NCBI GenBank assembly: GCA_015680685.1
Contig: MNCI01002045.1
Coordinates: 145,234 to 209,233 of the forward strand
Direction of reading: 5' to 3'
Length of the DNA stretch: 64,000 bases
DNA from: Gnetum montanum
Lineage: Eukaryota; Streptophyta; Gnetopsida; Gnetales; Gnetaceae
The first letter of the stretch is position 1. Every line of letters begins with the position of its first letter. Shown in pieces: positions 22,881-34,341 of the stretch. Position numbers and translations under genes: made by a program. The notes under the pieces are model-generated. The model ran no database searches, had not been told where the DNA came from, and worked only from the letters and a program-made list of their open reading frames with translations.

Positions 22881-24760
22881 CCTATGTTAAGATTTTCAAA
22901 CCAGTGCCACCTAAGAAAGATTAAGTAGAAAAACTAGCAGGCATTGAGGCTACAGCAGGATCAACACCAATGACAAATATTCTAGCCATAGGCATAGATC
23001 AAGTAGGACCCAATGGATCAACCCTAATTATAGAAAGAGCATGACCAAGTGCTCAACTAGCACAACAAGACTATAAACCTTCAATGAGCCATCTACAGTA
23101 CAAAGTAGAAATAATAAGTTATGGTAGCAAGGAAGTTTTAAACATGTACAGAGTTAGAGATTATTTCAATAAACCTACTATATCCACAGGACCCATGACT
23201 GGTTAAGTATCTTTACATGCAGGAAAGGATGATAACTACGCATAGCAAATTTCAGGAAACATTGCATCCTTTCAAGTGATGTTAGAGATTGAAGAAGAAG
23301 CCACCATAGCGGTAATGCAACACCAAGATGTAGCAAGAGCAGCAAAATTCATAACTGATTATATTAAAGAATTCTTTAATGTTCTTGTTGTGCCACTAGT
23401 AGATATTACTTGAGCTAAAGATGTAAAAACCTTAGTCAGAACATCAATGAACCCTGTAGAACATGAAGATGCAGTGAAGAAACTATTGTAGATATGACAA
23501 GTTATGTAGAATTTTTTTGATATCCTTGACAATATCACTACAGAAGAGTCAAATCTAATATCAATAAAAGGAAAGCTAGTCATGGCAAAAATAAAGATGC
23601 AACATGTAGAAAATGATGTACAAAGATTACAAAAAGAATTAGCTGCATTGAAAACAAAAAGATAAGTCCCTATACAATATATTGTACCTAACTAGTTATC
23701 TCTATTCAAAGTTGAACAAATTGGTTAACTAATGACCAAACAAAAATAGATGAAGATAGAAAAGGAGAAAACATTGTGGAATGCCTCAGTAGCAGAAGCT
23801 TAGGCATACATCCATGCTAAGGCCATTGTTGTACTAGAAGAAGAGAACAAAAGAATTTTTCCAGAGAATTTGAGGTTGATGGACATTAAAAAGAAAAAGA
23901 ACATACTAGAAGAAAGCATTCATCATCCTAGAGAGCAATTCAACAAAGTCAACCTTGATATCAAACAACTAGCCCATGAAAACAAAATCCTATCAATGAA
24001 AGAAGTATGCATAGTTCACCAAAAGTTAGCCATTGAAATCAGTGTGTGATAAAATGAGACCAAGATGCATAAAAGGCTTAAAGAACACTTTAGAGACCAA
24101 GTGAGCATGTATAAGCAGATTAATGAGAAAGAAATTCATATGGCCAAGGCCAAAATCAATTCCATTATAGAACAAACACCTAATTGGAAATCCATTCTGG
24201 ATAGCCTTGCCCATGTCCATCAAGCTGAGCTCAAGAATAAAGACCTGCAAATAGAATAGCTAACAAAGTACATGGGGTTAGCAAATCTCTAATATGTTAA
24301 CTTAGCCATGTTGATAGCAAGCAAACCAAGGATAGAGTTGGAGCATTAGGTAGCTAAGGTGTATTCCATGTATGAAAAGGAGTTTGCAAACAGAAAAGTT
24401 GTGCAACAAAAGCTCCACATCATAAGATCTGAATTAGAAACAATCAAGTCTAGCCACCAAGGTCACAAAGACATAGTAGCAAACTTCGCGAGAAGGATGA
24501 TGGATTATAAAGAGTTGTAGAAGATGGATAAAGCTTTTGAAATAGAAAGAACATAATTTGTAGCATGGTATGTTAATGCTAATAAAGTGTTTTAATAGTT
24601 GTCATGTCCCTAGGAAGTACCGACTCCTACAATCATTGTTGAATTCACATGGATGGTGCATGATCCCATAACAGAAGAAGAAAAGCTCAAAGTGTTACTA
24701 AACAAATACCAATTCTAGAAACTAATGGAGGAGCCACCATCACCAAGAATGTGAAGAGAT
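22880..24760 (+). pseudogene. Coiled-coil retroelement ORF, copy 2
   Basis: One plus frame can be followed for about 1.8 kb with scattered stops. Readable parts include QVGPNGSTLIIERA, EIEEEATIAVMQHQDVARAA, MAKIKMQHVENDVQRLQKEL, KRLKEHFRDQVSMYKQINEK, AKAKINSIIEQTPNWKSILD and VAKVYSMYEKEFANRKVVQ. It is strongly charged and helical with long coiled-coil stretches, no Cys-rich knuckle and no membrane segment. I do not recognise the family. It is homologous to 7.85-9.18 kb and sits downstream of an LTR-like promoter, so a gag-like retroelement protein is the simplest guess. It ends where an LTR of another family begins. Confidence 0.55.
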
Positions 24761-24779
24761 CTACATAAAGCTTAATTTT

Positions 24780-25737
24780 GTTTTATTTTATTTTTTATCA
24801 TGTGTCAATCATGCATTGCATGATAATTTTATAACACCACTCAAACAAAGATGCAACATTCATAGTAGAGCTAGTCATGTAAATATGTGTAACGATGTCG
24901 AGTCCATGTAACCCCACAAGTTTGTAAGGAACTCTATCCTCCTTTTATTTAAACTTCAAGATGAGCTTTTAGTCAATCATGAAGGTATGATGAAACATTA
25001 TTATAAAGGACTACGACATTATATCTACAATATCATAGATCATAGACTAACATACATGATCATAGATACAATATAGTGAGCCATGGTCAAGCCTATAAAT
25101 ATGAGCCCACCATTGCATCGAAAATAAGTTTAAGTCAAACACTTAGTGAAATTCTTGTAATTTATTTTCTTAAAGTTAGGTAGTGTGAATACTTGCAGTG
25201 TGATGAATTACAGTTGTATGAAATCTTTATTCAAGTGAATTGTTTTTAGATACAATTCATGAATAGCAATAAAGATCAAGATTATTTTTCATCATTGCAA
25301 TATATCACTTATAATAGATTTATTTTTTCATGTTGTTTACTTGTACTATGTCATTTATGTTTCTTAAGTCATTTACTATTCCAATGTTCATTACTAAGTT
25401 AGAACAAGTACGACTAGTTTCGAGGCTAAAGTGTAATTGTTTGGTAACCTAGTAGTGACTTTTCTTGATTCGCTTAGTAGTAAAGTTACTTCGTAATCCC
25501 ATTGATAGTTACATTAGCCAAGACATGTACAAAAAACCAAAAATAGATACTTATCACCATAGGTTGGAATAGCTTTACATTTTCATCGCACTTAGAAATA
25601 GAATTTACATTCATCTTTACTATGTTTGCACTTAGTACTATTAAGAGCCAAAAACATTAGCATATTATATATTTCACTAAGAGTTAAACCATACATTTTA
25701 CACCTCACTAACTCTAAGTGAAAAGACAATGATCACA
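24780..25737 (+). repeat. LTR copy in plus orientation (left arm of inverted pair)
   Basis: From about 24,990 this is the reverse complement of 27,552-26,870. Shared strings include AAACATTATTATAAAGGACT, ACAAGTACGACTAGTTTCGA-like and AACTCTAAGTGA. It stops at about 25,737 before reaching the LTR's PBS end, so it is truncated. The first 200 bp have no match in the other arm. Confidence 0.65.
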
Positions 25738-26719
25738 ATGATGCCTTCGATGCTCATGATGCTCTCTACTCTCATGCCTAATTTTTCTCCTACTATCTTC
25801 TTCATTATCTTCCATATTTTTAGAATGCCTTCTTCTCTTATTAGTATGCCTTTCATGATCCCTTCTTCTTTTCCTGTCATAATCCCTTACTCTTCATTCT
25901 TTCCTGTCAAAGTCTATTGACAAGTATGATGAAGAGGATGACAGAGTTAAAGAACAATGTTAGCTAGTTCTCCTTTTATGATTCCTGGATTCATCCCTTT
26001 TATCTGTTGAAGATTTTACGCTCAAATTCCCCCTAAGTCTAGAGTTTGTTTGATCTCATCCTAAAATTTCTGCAAGGGTTTAACGTACCTTCATCTTTGC
26101 AAGCTCTTCAATGCATATGACTGGTGTTTGAGAATTGGATCCGAGTTTGGTAAGACTTTTTAGCTTTATATGTTTCTTCTTTCTACTCAGTAAGGATGAT
26201 TACTTGTGGTGCTTTCTTTCCTTTCTCTTGATTATATCTTGTCACTATGATAGCATTCCTTCTTGCTTGTGGCTCTATTGGTTGATATGGCATGGTCATG
26301 TTCTTGGTAATCTTGTACCCTTCTTGTGCATGGCCAAGATTTGATTTCATGAGAGCTTCTTGAATCATAGATAGTGCTAAACTTTCTAGCTACAAGACAA
26401 TATTACCCAATGAGTCTCTCCATCTAAATTGTTCATCCTAGTAGAAAATAAATGTGAAATCAAGATAATAATGATCAATATGAGCATATGATATTCTTGT
26501 TTGTATCGATGCACTCCAGTCTTCTTCATTATAATCTTTGTCATTACTTTCATTAAGATCAATAGCATGTAGAGATTTCACTTTGGATATGAAAGTCATT
26601 TTAATGTGATTAATGCTTAAGTATGTGTATTTTGAAAATTTGTTTTTAAGTATGAAAGATGGGCTTGATGATTCTTAATACAAAAAACTATGTAAATTCA
26701 ACTAAAAAATATTGATACA
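25738..26719 (-). pseudogene. Gag-like remnant next to the LTR/PBS
   Basis: The minus strand follows the PBS at 26,720-26,737. One frame over 25,900-25,740 gives a highly charged Arg/His/Glu-rich tract (RRRDHERHTNKRRRHSK), and 26,368-26,183 gives a 61-codon open piece ending in a basic stretch. Both fit a decayed gypsy gag. No zinc knuckle or pol is visible; the element is cut by the inverted LTR at 25,737. Confidence 0.4.
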
Positions 26720-26737
26720 TTCCCAATAGCAATGCCA
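26720..26737 (-). promoter_or_regulatory. Primer-binding site of the second gypsy LTR
   Basis: Minus-strand TGGCATTGCTATTGGGAA after CACTCATCAT, the same layout as at 7,005-7,022 with a few substitutions. Confidence 0.6.
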
Positions 26738-27600
26738 ATGATGAGTGGTTGGGCAACACTCAACCATACAAGTCACAAGTGTTCATCCATGATCAGATCA
26801 TGATTCGTAGATAGATAATGTAAGCATACTAGTGAGTTGAGACTAAGTTCATAATTATTGTCTTCTCACTTAGAGTTAGCAAGATGCAAAATGTATAGTT
26901 TAACTCTCAGTGAGATATATAATAAACTAACGTTGTTGGCTCTTAATAGTGCTAAGTGAAAACATAGTGAAGATGAATGTAAATTCTATTTCTAAGTAAG
27001 ATGAAAATATAAAGCTATTCTATCCTATTGTGATAAGTATCTATTCCTAGTTTTTTATACATGTCCTAGGCTGATGTAACTATCATTGGGATTACCAAGT
27101 AACTTTACTACTAAGTGAATCAAGCAAACTCACTACTAGGTTACTAAAAAATTACACTTTATGCTTGAAACTAGTCGTACTTAGTCCACCTTACTAATGA
27201 ACATTGTAATAGTAAATGATTTAAGGAATATAAATGTCATGGTAAAACTAAACAACATGGAAAAGCAAATCTATTCTAAGTGATATGCTACAATGATGAA
27301 GAACAATCCACTCAAAGAAAAATTTTGTACAACTATAATTCACCACACTATAGGCATTCACACTAACTCTAACTTCAAGAAAATAAACTACAAGAATTTT
27401 GTTAAGTGTTTGACTTAAACTTATTTTCGACACAATGGTGAGCTTGTATTTATAGGCATGACTATGGCCCACTACATTGTATCTACAATGACATATGTTA
27501 AGCTATGATATCGTAGATATGATGTCCTAGTCCTTTACAATAATGTTTAATCAAAGGGGTATCTACAAATGGGATGTAGACACCCCTATCATTCATTATT
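26738..27600 (-). repeat. LTR copy in minus orientation (right arm of inverted pair)
   Basis: Ends at a PBS and resembles the LTR at 7,023-7,860 (segments CAACCATACAAGTCACAAG and ATTACCAAGTAACT). It is reverse-complementary to 24,990-25,737. A hairpin at 27,556-27,586 marks the upstream part. The outer border is not sharp. Confidence 0.65.
27556..27586. repeat. 12-bp hairpin in LTR upstream part
   Basis: GGGGTATCTACA, a 7-base loop, then TGTAGACACCCC. One A-C mismatch in a 12-bp stem. Confidence 0.7.
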
Positions 27601-27609
27601 ATATAAATA

Positions 27610-28418
27610 AGATCTTCAATGATATGGATGTAAACGTAGTTACCCCTACAAAAGATCTCCATCATGTCATTGTTGTCAATTTGCAGACTCTTCAACATTT
27701 CTATTTTCATCATCAACTAACTTGTTGTTAACTTGATAACGTATCTTAATAGTTCAATAGCTTCCAAAACTTCTTAAACCTCTAGGTTAATCATGCTAGA
27801 AAAATAATTAGAATTGAAGATAATGAATCTCTTCAATTTTAACTTATCTTAGATTGGATCGATGAGCGGCATCATAAAACTTGGCTCCTTTCAAAATTGC
27901 ATCGAAATTGATCTTCTTTTCAAGATTCATTTTCATAGTGATCTCCTCTAATGAATTGCCTTTAAAGTTACAAATTGCTCAAGAATAATTTTCACAATCG
28001 TAATTCCAATAGATCCTAATTTGCTTAAGATGGAAAAAAAGCCCTTATTCCATTTGCTTCAAATTACAATGTGCCCTTTGCGATGAAGCATAATTGATTA
28101 AATAACCAAATTTCTAGCCCATGATGGCACATTAATTATTGCCACAAGTTGATGGTCATTTTAAGCATTACTAACCTAAGGTAGCAATGGTCATTAATTG
28201 AATTTTATTATTTTCCCTTTTCAAATAAATACAAGAATTTTATTTGTCATAAGATCATCAAATTCATTCTTTATACCATCATATTTCCATAACTTATTGG
28301 AAGTTTGGGAAGGTAGGACTATAAGGTTTATTTCTTGGGTGGTTATTTTATTTTGATTTGGAATAATTATAATTGTTTCTTGATTGTGTGAATCGATCTT
28401 GAGACTTGTTGTTCTAGG
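27610..28418. other. No gene or recognisable element
   Basis: AT-rich sequence with frequent stops in all frames. No motif identified. Confidence 0.4.
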
Positions 28419-29233
28419 TGTAACGACAGAAAACGTCGGCAGCTGGAAATACCGATCGATATTCCGGTGTACACAGTTTTAGCCACGGATCCGCGCGAGG
28501 GCTATGCTGGAAAAACGAATCCGCGGCGCCCTGAACGGTCTTGTCGATCAGACAGGGACTTACGGGTCAGTAAAAAGAATGCAAGGTGCGTAAAAGAGAG
28601 CGATTTGATTCGAGAGACCGTAAAGCAAGGAGAAAACGATGCGGTCGGATTGCAACGGCGATAATGCTAAACACGATAAAAAGAGGCTGGCAAAAGAGAA
28701 ACACGTAGCTTCAAGATCTGCGCTTTGACTTACAAATGTATATTTCGTATGAGAAATTACACTGGGGAATCTCCGATTACAAGATGTGAAACAAGCACAA
28801 AACAACAAGCAAAACGGTCCAAACAGAAGTCCGATCTACCTCGTAGGCTAAGCTGAGATGCGAGGCGGGCCAAGCTTTGACGTCTACCGATCAACTGTTT
28901 CTGATTGATAGAGTCCTTTCAGCAGAAAGATTGCTCCTGTCACCGGTACCCAATTTGAACTGTACTCTGTTTCGGCTGTAAGATGATGATGTCCACGATT
29001 GCCAAAGCGTTGTTTCTCTGTATCTCTGCTCCAAAGTGCTAAGTGCTCTGGTGCTCAGAAATATGCTATTTGCTTCTCTGATTTGCCAACCCGAATTTTT
29101 GCCCACACCTGTATCTTTGTCAACTGGGGTATTTATAGGCCGCGACACTTCGCGGAGAAGGCGCAACCCTGATGATGTGGGTTCCGGATATTACGGGCCC
29201 TGCTGGCATGATCTTTTAAGTCAGACTGTGACT

Positions 29234-29265
29234 ACGCACAACACGCTTGTTTGCGTGTTGTGCGT
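29234..29265. repeat. Perfect 13-bp hairpin
   Basis: ACGCACAACACGC, loop TTGTTT, then GCGTGTTGTGCGT. Both arms are exactly complementary. It lies in the U3 part of the CpG-rich LTR, roughly 100 bp upstream of its TATA-like box. Confidence 0.85.
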
Positions 29266-29312
29266 GTGAAGAGTAGGCATATGCTGAGCGTACTTTAGGC
29301 TGCATTCAGGCT

Positions 29313-29790
29313 GTATTATGCTCATTCGCGTTGCGTTGCGTGTACGAGCGTAATCTGGAGTAAAAGCCATAAGCTCAAAATTGTTTTACGCTCACTACGC
29401 AACTGTGCGTAACGAAGCGTGGATTTTACGCTCACTACGCAATTGAGCGTAACGAAGCGTGAATAGTGTGCAACTTACGCTCGCTACGCAACCGTGCGCA
29501 ATGAATGCGTAAATAATGCGTGGTTTACGCTCGCTACGCAGCTGCGCGTGATGAAGCGTAAACAAGGCGTGGTTACGCTCACTACGCAGCTGTGCGTAAT
29601 GAAGCGTATAAGCAATGTGCAATTTGACAACATACGCCATGGTACGCACCGCCGCGTAGCGAGCGTAAAGACAAGTTATCCATGTACTGCAAGAAAAAAT
29701 GCCAACCTGTTGTGCTTTTCTGAACTCTACCTACGACTGTCTTGAAGCTTATTATGCTCATTACGCTGCCGTGCGTAATAGAGCGTAAAC
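29313..29790. repeat. Palindromic minisatellite
   Basis: Units of the form TACGCTCACTACGCA, a short spacer, then TGCGTAACGAAGCGT start near 29,387, 29,427, 29,476, 29,526 and 29,574. More diverged units lie near 29,313, 29,630 and 29,754. Each unit is itself an imperfect palindrome (ACGCT/AGCGT outside, TACGCA/TGCGTA inside), so every copy can form a hairpin. Periods are about 40-50 bp. Confidence 0.85.
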
Positions 29791-29921
29791 CCATCCTTTG
29801 AACCAATCTGATGCGCGTTTTTGCTGGAATTGCGAATCTTTGCCTGAGGCCGACCCGTAATTTTCATGGTGTTTCACTAGGCATATTTTTTATCGATGTT
29901 GTGAATCTTTCTTTTATAACA

Positions 29922-29933
29922 TTCTTCCTCCTC
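29922..29933 (-). promoter_or_regulatory. Polypurine tract
   Basis: Minus-strand GAGGAGGAAGAA immediately before the TG of the CpG-rich LTR, the position where plus-strand DNA synthesis is primed in LTR elements. Confidence 0.55.
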
Positions 29934-31380
29934 ATGTTCTTGGGCTAAGTGTTTCTAAGTAGCATTGACCTTGTCTTTAATTTATAACACCACATAGGTT
30001 AAATATTCTACATAATGTTCCTGTAGAGGATGAATATTTGAGCCATTTATATGCCTTGTCTTAGCACTTGACCATTGAAGAACACTCTAAATCATTTATC
30101 TCAGGATTTTGAGTTGTTCATGTATGATTTCCATCTTTACATGATGAATCTTTGAATATTTCTTCTCTACAAATTGAAGATGCATTCACTTATTTGCCCA
30201 ACTTCTTATGCTTGTCCCATCTTGGTATTCATTATTATCCCTCTTCTTATGATTCTTTGAGACACTCTAAAATAACACTTCTCTTTGTAACTTTCTTTTA
30301 TTAATATATCAACCACCATTCTATTCCCTTTTAGTCATTTATCAATTATTCATTAATTATCAACTTTTTTTCATCAAAACATATTCACTTCTTTATCAAT
30401 CCAACCTCACGTTGATACCATGTTAGATGTAGGTATATGTTACACTTTAGGAAACTCTAGTTACGAAGACTAATGTTATAAAAAATATACATAATCTTCA
30501 TATCACCAACTTAACATATTTCTCACATTCTTACTCCTTTACAAATCTTATTCATAAGATTTCTTAATTGACATTACTTTGTATAATCATCACTCATAAC
30601 CTTTATTTTTACAAATTTCATTCTCCAACTTATTATTCATTACTTAAGATTAAGTTACAAATACTTATGATAAACTTATTATTACAATCTAACTCCTCGT
30701 GGTTTATTAAGTCTTCTCCTACTTAACTTCATTATGTCAAATGTATTTCATTAAGTCACGTCTAACTTAATTTTACAAACTTTTTCATACTTCGCTGAAC
30801 CACTTTTATCTTAGGTTCATCTCCTTACGAATGGCTTCTTTGTAAGTCTTGTTTTCTTTATTTCATCATAACCTTCCAAATGGCCTTCTCTTCTTCTTTA
30901 AGAAACTAAACCAAGCTATGTATGGCACAACTTGGATTTTCAATTCTTGTTTAAGAATCTAGATGTTGTATTACAGTGATCGTACTTGTCTCCTACAATA
31001 CTTACTCATCAGTTCTTTAAATAGGACTAATTACTTCTTTCGCTATCTCAGTATTCATAATTGGTAAGATACAAAGACATACAATAATATGAATCGTTTT
31101 ACAACCTTTCTTGAATAGAGTCTACTTATTGCTCTAGACTCCATTTCCTTTACATACTTATACCCTTCTTTGATATTCTTCTTATTCTATACTTTTTCTT
31201 CACTTCTTTTCTCATGGATCTTAGCTTGACCTTTATTTCCGTAATGAGTTATGACTATTCTCAAGATTTCTCACATCTTTATGAAATAAAGTTCCTACAA
31301 ATCACTTAACCTGGTCTATCATTACTTACGAAACTTATGATTGGATTTAAATGTTATTATAGAATCAACAAAGTTGAAGG
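29934..31380. other. No gene; possible copia PBS
   Basis: Very AT-rich. At 30,409-30,420 the minus strand reads TGGTATCAACGT, like the initiator-Met PBS of copia elements (TGGTATCAGAGC), directly after an LTR-like CATCTAACA end. No matching LTR pair or gag was found, so this is only a hint. Confidence 0.3.
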
Positions 31381-31900
31381 CTAACAAGTTGTCATGGAAG
31401 GCAATAATCTAGGCTGAGATGTTTTCCTATTTGTATAAAACCCAATCTTAAACTTAGTAGCAAAGAGACCTAGCAAGCTATGTTGGAATTTGTGTTTTGC
31501 ATGTACACAAACATGGTCTTTGACTTTTATCTCAAGGGTGTTACCCTTGATTTCTATTGTAAAATCAGCTACACCCATGAATTTTGATGCATGGAGAGGA
31601 GGAATCCCCCTCCCTAAACAAAGAAAAGAATGTTGAAAAAACCAAGCTTTTATAGGGAAGTTCTTACCCAAGATACAAAGGAAGCACACTGCTTGACAAA
31701 AATAATACCCCTTGCCCATCAACCAAACTCTACATCACCTATCTTACTATGTTGCTGCTTTCTTGCCCTACTGCTGCTACTTTCCTACACCACCTATCTT
31801 ACTATGTTGCTGCTTTCTTGCCCTAATGCTACTCCTTTCCATGTGGTAATTAAACTAGTCACTAGCACCTCCTCAAACTACTGTTTCCCTTAGCTATCTA
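31381..31900. other. Uncertain ORF and 55-bp duplication
   Basis: A 113-codon open frame on the minus strand (31,722-31,381) has no motif I know and overlaps repetitive sequence, so I do not call it a gene. CACCTATCTTACTATGTTGC... occurs at 31,736 and 31,791, a tandem duplication with 55-bp period. Confidence 0.35.
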
Positions 31901-32229
31901 TTATTTTCATGAATCTCAAATAACTTTGCATTCAAATATTAAAAAGTAATTTTTGAATGCGTATGTGAATACTAATTTGTAAGTAAGAATGAGATCATAT
32001 CACATGCAAGTTGAAACTAGAAAATGGAATAATATGCAACATGAGAAAAGAATATATTGATTATGCCTATAAGTGGTAGGAAATGAGCAACCTGTGGTAC
32101 ATAAATGTTGTATAATGGAATTTTCAAAAGCATATAGGAAATTTCAAAGTAAAAAATTATAGAAGTTATTTTCAAAAGCATATAGGAAAATATTTACAAC
32201 ATTAACATTCACCTTAAGATATATAGTTC

Positions 32230-32320
32230 AGTTAGAACTTTATAACATTGTCCACTAGAGTCAAACCCATGATTTGGACATAACGATTAAGAGTCTTACT
32301 ACTAGATTAACACATCATTG
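32230..32320 (-). mobile_element. tRNA-derived SINE, type A, decayed
   Basis: Minus strand reads GTGTTAATCTAGTAGTAAGAC (A-box region), then TCATGGGTTTGACTC (B box), then ATGTTATAAAGTTCT. Same head as the copies at 53.63, 55.10 and 62.12 kb. Confidence 0.55.
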
Positions 32321-32539
32321 TCATTACATCTACCTTCTTGTGTGGGTCGAGATTGTGTAACCAACCCCAAGTTTCCTCATCTTAAATAAAAGCAAAGTTC
32401 TATTTTCTTCCAAAATTTGTAATCAAACATTTGTCCCAAACTACACAACCATGGCATACTACAAGTTGCACATAGCACCAACTATAGTTTCGGTGGCTCA
32501 CATGATTGGCACCCCTTTCAAAGCCCAACACTATGTATG

Positions 32540-33160
32540 CCAACGTCAAGGAATGTTTCAGGAAATTACTATTCAGACCAGGCACTTGAGTTCTGATCCA
32601 AAGTGAAAAAAAAAAAAACACACACAAGCACAAACAAGGAATGTTCAAGACAATTATTATTCAGACCATGCACTTGAGTTCTAATCCAAAGCATGAAAAA
32701 AAAACACAAGCACAATTTAAAAGAGATCAATTTCTCATTCACTCTACACCAACTTAAGAAAACTGTACAATTATTTAAAATTAAAAAAAAAAACACACAA
32801 TTTAGAACAAATTGATTTCCCACTCACTCTAATTATTTAAAAATAGATCAATTTCTCATTCATCGTATACCAGCCCAAAGGCTAAAATAGATTAAATTTC
32901 CCATTCGGCTGGAAAAGGAAATTGCATAATTATTTAAAATAGATATATTCTCAATTCACTGAATGCCCATCCAAAGGCATGTTTCAGGCAATTACTGTTC
33001 AGACCACACACTTAGTTCCAATCCAAAAAATCAATTACACTATTTTTTTAAATAGATATATTTCCCTTTCACATGTTCAGACCACACACTTAGTTCCAAT
33101 CCAAAAAATCAATTACACAATTATTTTAAATAGATATATTTCCCTTTCACATATTTTAAT
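32540..33160. repeat. Irregular direct-repeat cluster
   Basis: The segment TTCAGACCA-x-GCACTTGAGTTC...AATCCAAA recurs near 32,570, 32,660, 32,998 and 33,078, alternating with CAATTTCTCATTCACTCTA-like segments and A-runs. Non-coding; the short ORF at 32,979-33,257 is an artefact of this repetition. Confidence 0.65.
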
Positions 33161-33501
33161 TTATAGTATATATTGTGATTCATTAAAGCTTCCGACCAAT
33201 TACAACTTAGTTTACAAACTTCGGAAAGAACTTAACCCTCAAATATTCAATCTATAGTTCTTTTGCTTTGTTTTATAGATTCATGCATTTACCATGCATC
33301 AATTTTTGGCATCCTCAAGATTATTTGGGTCTACAAAAACAAGGTAAACTATTACACTTTGTTTCAGCCTTAATGTAAATTTTCTTTAAATTTAAAAAAT
33401 TTCAATAAAATTATATATAAGTAAATCTTACCAGCCATTCGTTGAAATCCTACTAACGTTTGCCTCAATTAGCTAAAAGTTTTCCTCATCATATTTATGT
33501 T

Positions 33502-33583
33502 GCAAGCTTTAAACACTATTTCATACCATCCATTTTGAACCCGCAAGCTTTAAACACTATTTCATACCATCCATTTTGAACCC
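33502..33583. repeat. Perfect two-copy tandem repeat, 41 bp
   Basis: GCAAGCTTTAAACACTATTT through GAACCC occurs twice in direct succession (33,502 and 33,543) without differences. Confidence 0.8.
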
Positions 33584-33584
33584 G

Positions 33585-34269
33585 CTTTTACCTGATTTGT
33601 TGGGTTAACAAGGGTGGCAGGGTACAGAGGAATCAAATACTCATCGTTAGTTTCAAATTTGCGTTGCGAATCGCATTTCAATAGGAAAGAAATCTACCAA
33701 GGTAAAACAATGTTCCCTTCTCTAATTAAACTTTGCATTCAAAGCTGATACATTCCACTGGCACCTCATATTGGCTAAAAACGGGATTAAATACTCCTTG
33801 CAAAACTGCACCCACCACCAATTAGAAACTGGTAATGTACCAAGAATCTTCAAAGATGAAGCTTACAACAATCTATATACCCTATTCTTTGAGTACACCA
33901 AAACGTTCATTTTCAAATACCTCTTAGAAGTTGACGCAGACACACACATTCTCTTGACAAATAAAAATTACTTGCAAGAATGAACTCCCTAGTTTAACTT
34001 GCTTTTGATGTCATTCTCAATTTATCACATTTGTAATTATGTCACAGTAAATGTCTTTTATGCACTTTTCTTTGGGCCGGTCAATCAAAAAGCTCACTCT
34101 AGATATTCAAGCCAAAAATAATGATTTTCAGATTTTGCTGTGTGCCAAGCATGCATATTCTGATGGAAGTTCTGTCAGAAGAGAGAACATCAAGTTTGAT
34201 ATGCTTGTCTTTCCGAAAGACCCAAAAATTAGGACGAACCGAATCCTCATGCAACTCAGGAACATTCAA
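33585..34269. other. No gene seen; probable 3' flank/UTR of the PAP2 gene
   Basis: Downstream (minus sense) of the DUF212 stop codon. Composition is less AT-rich than nearby repeats up to about 34,060, consistent with 3' UTR. No clear AATAAA signal was found. The open frames here on the plus strand are antisense or random. Confidence 0.35.
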
Positions 34270-34341
34270 TTACAATCGTGTTTTTGTTATCAGATACAAC
34301 AGATAAGCAATCACAAATCCTAAGGCAGCTCCAGCAGCAAC
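34270..34341 (-). CDS. DUF212 gene exon 5 (72 bp)
   Basis: Acceptor TGTTGCAG|GTT. Encodes [18 protein letters not shown] and TKTRL, then TAA. Forms the last membrane helix. Confidence 0.93.
   Translation of the reverse strand, partial: VAAGAALGFVIAYLLYLITKTRL

Larger units (their letters stand above)
28419..29921 (-). repeat. CpG-rich LTR, about 1.5 kb
   Basis: On the minus strand it begins TGTTATAAAAG and ends CGTTACA (TG...CA). It is preceded by the purine tract GAGGAGGAAGAA at 29,933-29,922, as for a 3' LTR. A CCTATAAATACCCC box lies at about 29,125-29,140 on this strand. It is far richer in G+C and CpG than its surroundings. The upstream (U3) half contains the palindromic minisatellite and a perfect hairpin. 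No second copy and no target duplication were seen, so it may be a solo or truncated element. Short ORFs inside it are not convincing genes. Confidence 0.6.

Noticed and set aside
29395-29649. 84-codon frame with repeated HYAQLRSER units
   Set aside because: The protein repeat simply translates the palindromic minisatellite; other frames across it are equally open.
29313-29790. CRISPR-like array
   Set aside because: Repeats are themselves palindromic with variable spacing and no unique spacers of constant length; context is a plant nuclear LTR.
28419-29921. Organellar or bacterial insert, suggested by the high GC
   Set aside because: No organellar gene, rRNA or tRNA was recognised, and the TG...CA ends, TATA box and purine tract fit an LTR better.
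30409-30422. A full copia element right of the CpG-rich LTR
   Set aside because: Only a PBS-like string and an LTR-like end are visible. No gag, pol or second LTR could be found.
31381-31722. 113-codon minus-strand ORF
   Set aside because: No motif, no start context of note, partly overlaps a tandem duplication. Insufficient evidence for a gene.
33771-34323. Plus-strand ORFs near the 3' end of the DUF212 gene
   Set aside because: They are antisense to, or just beyond, the supported last exon and show no recognisable domain.
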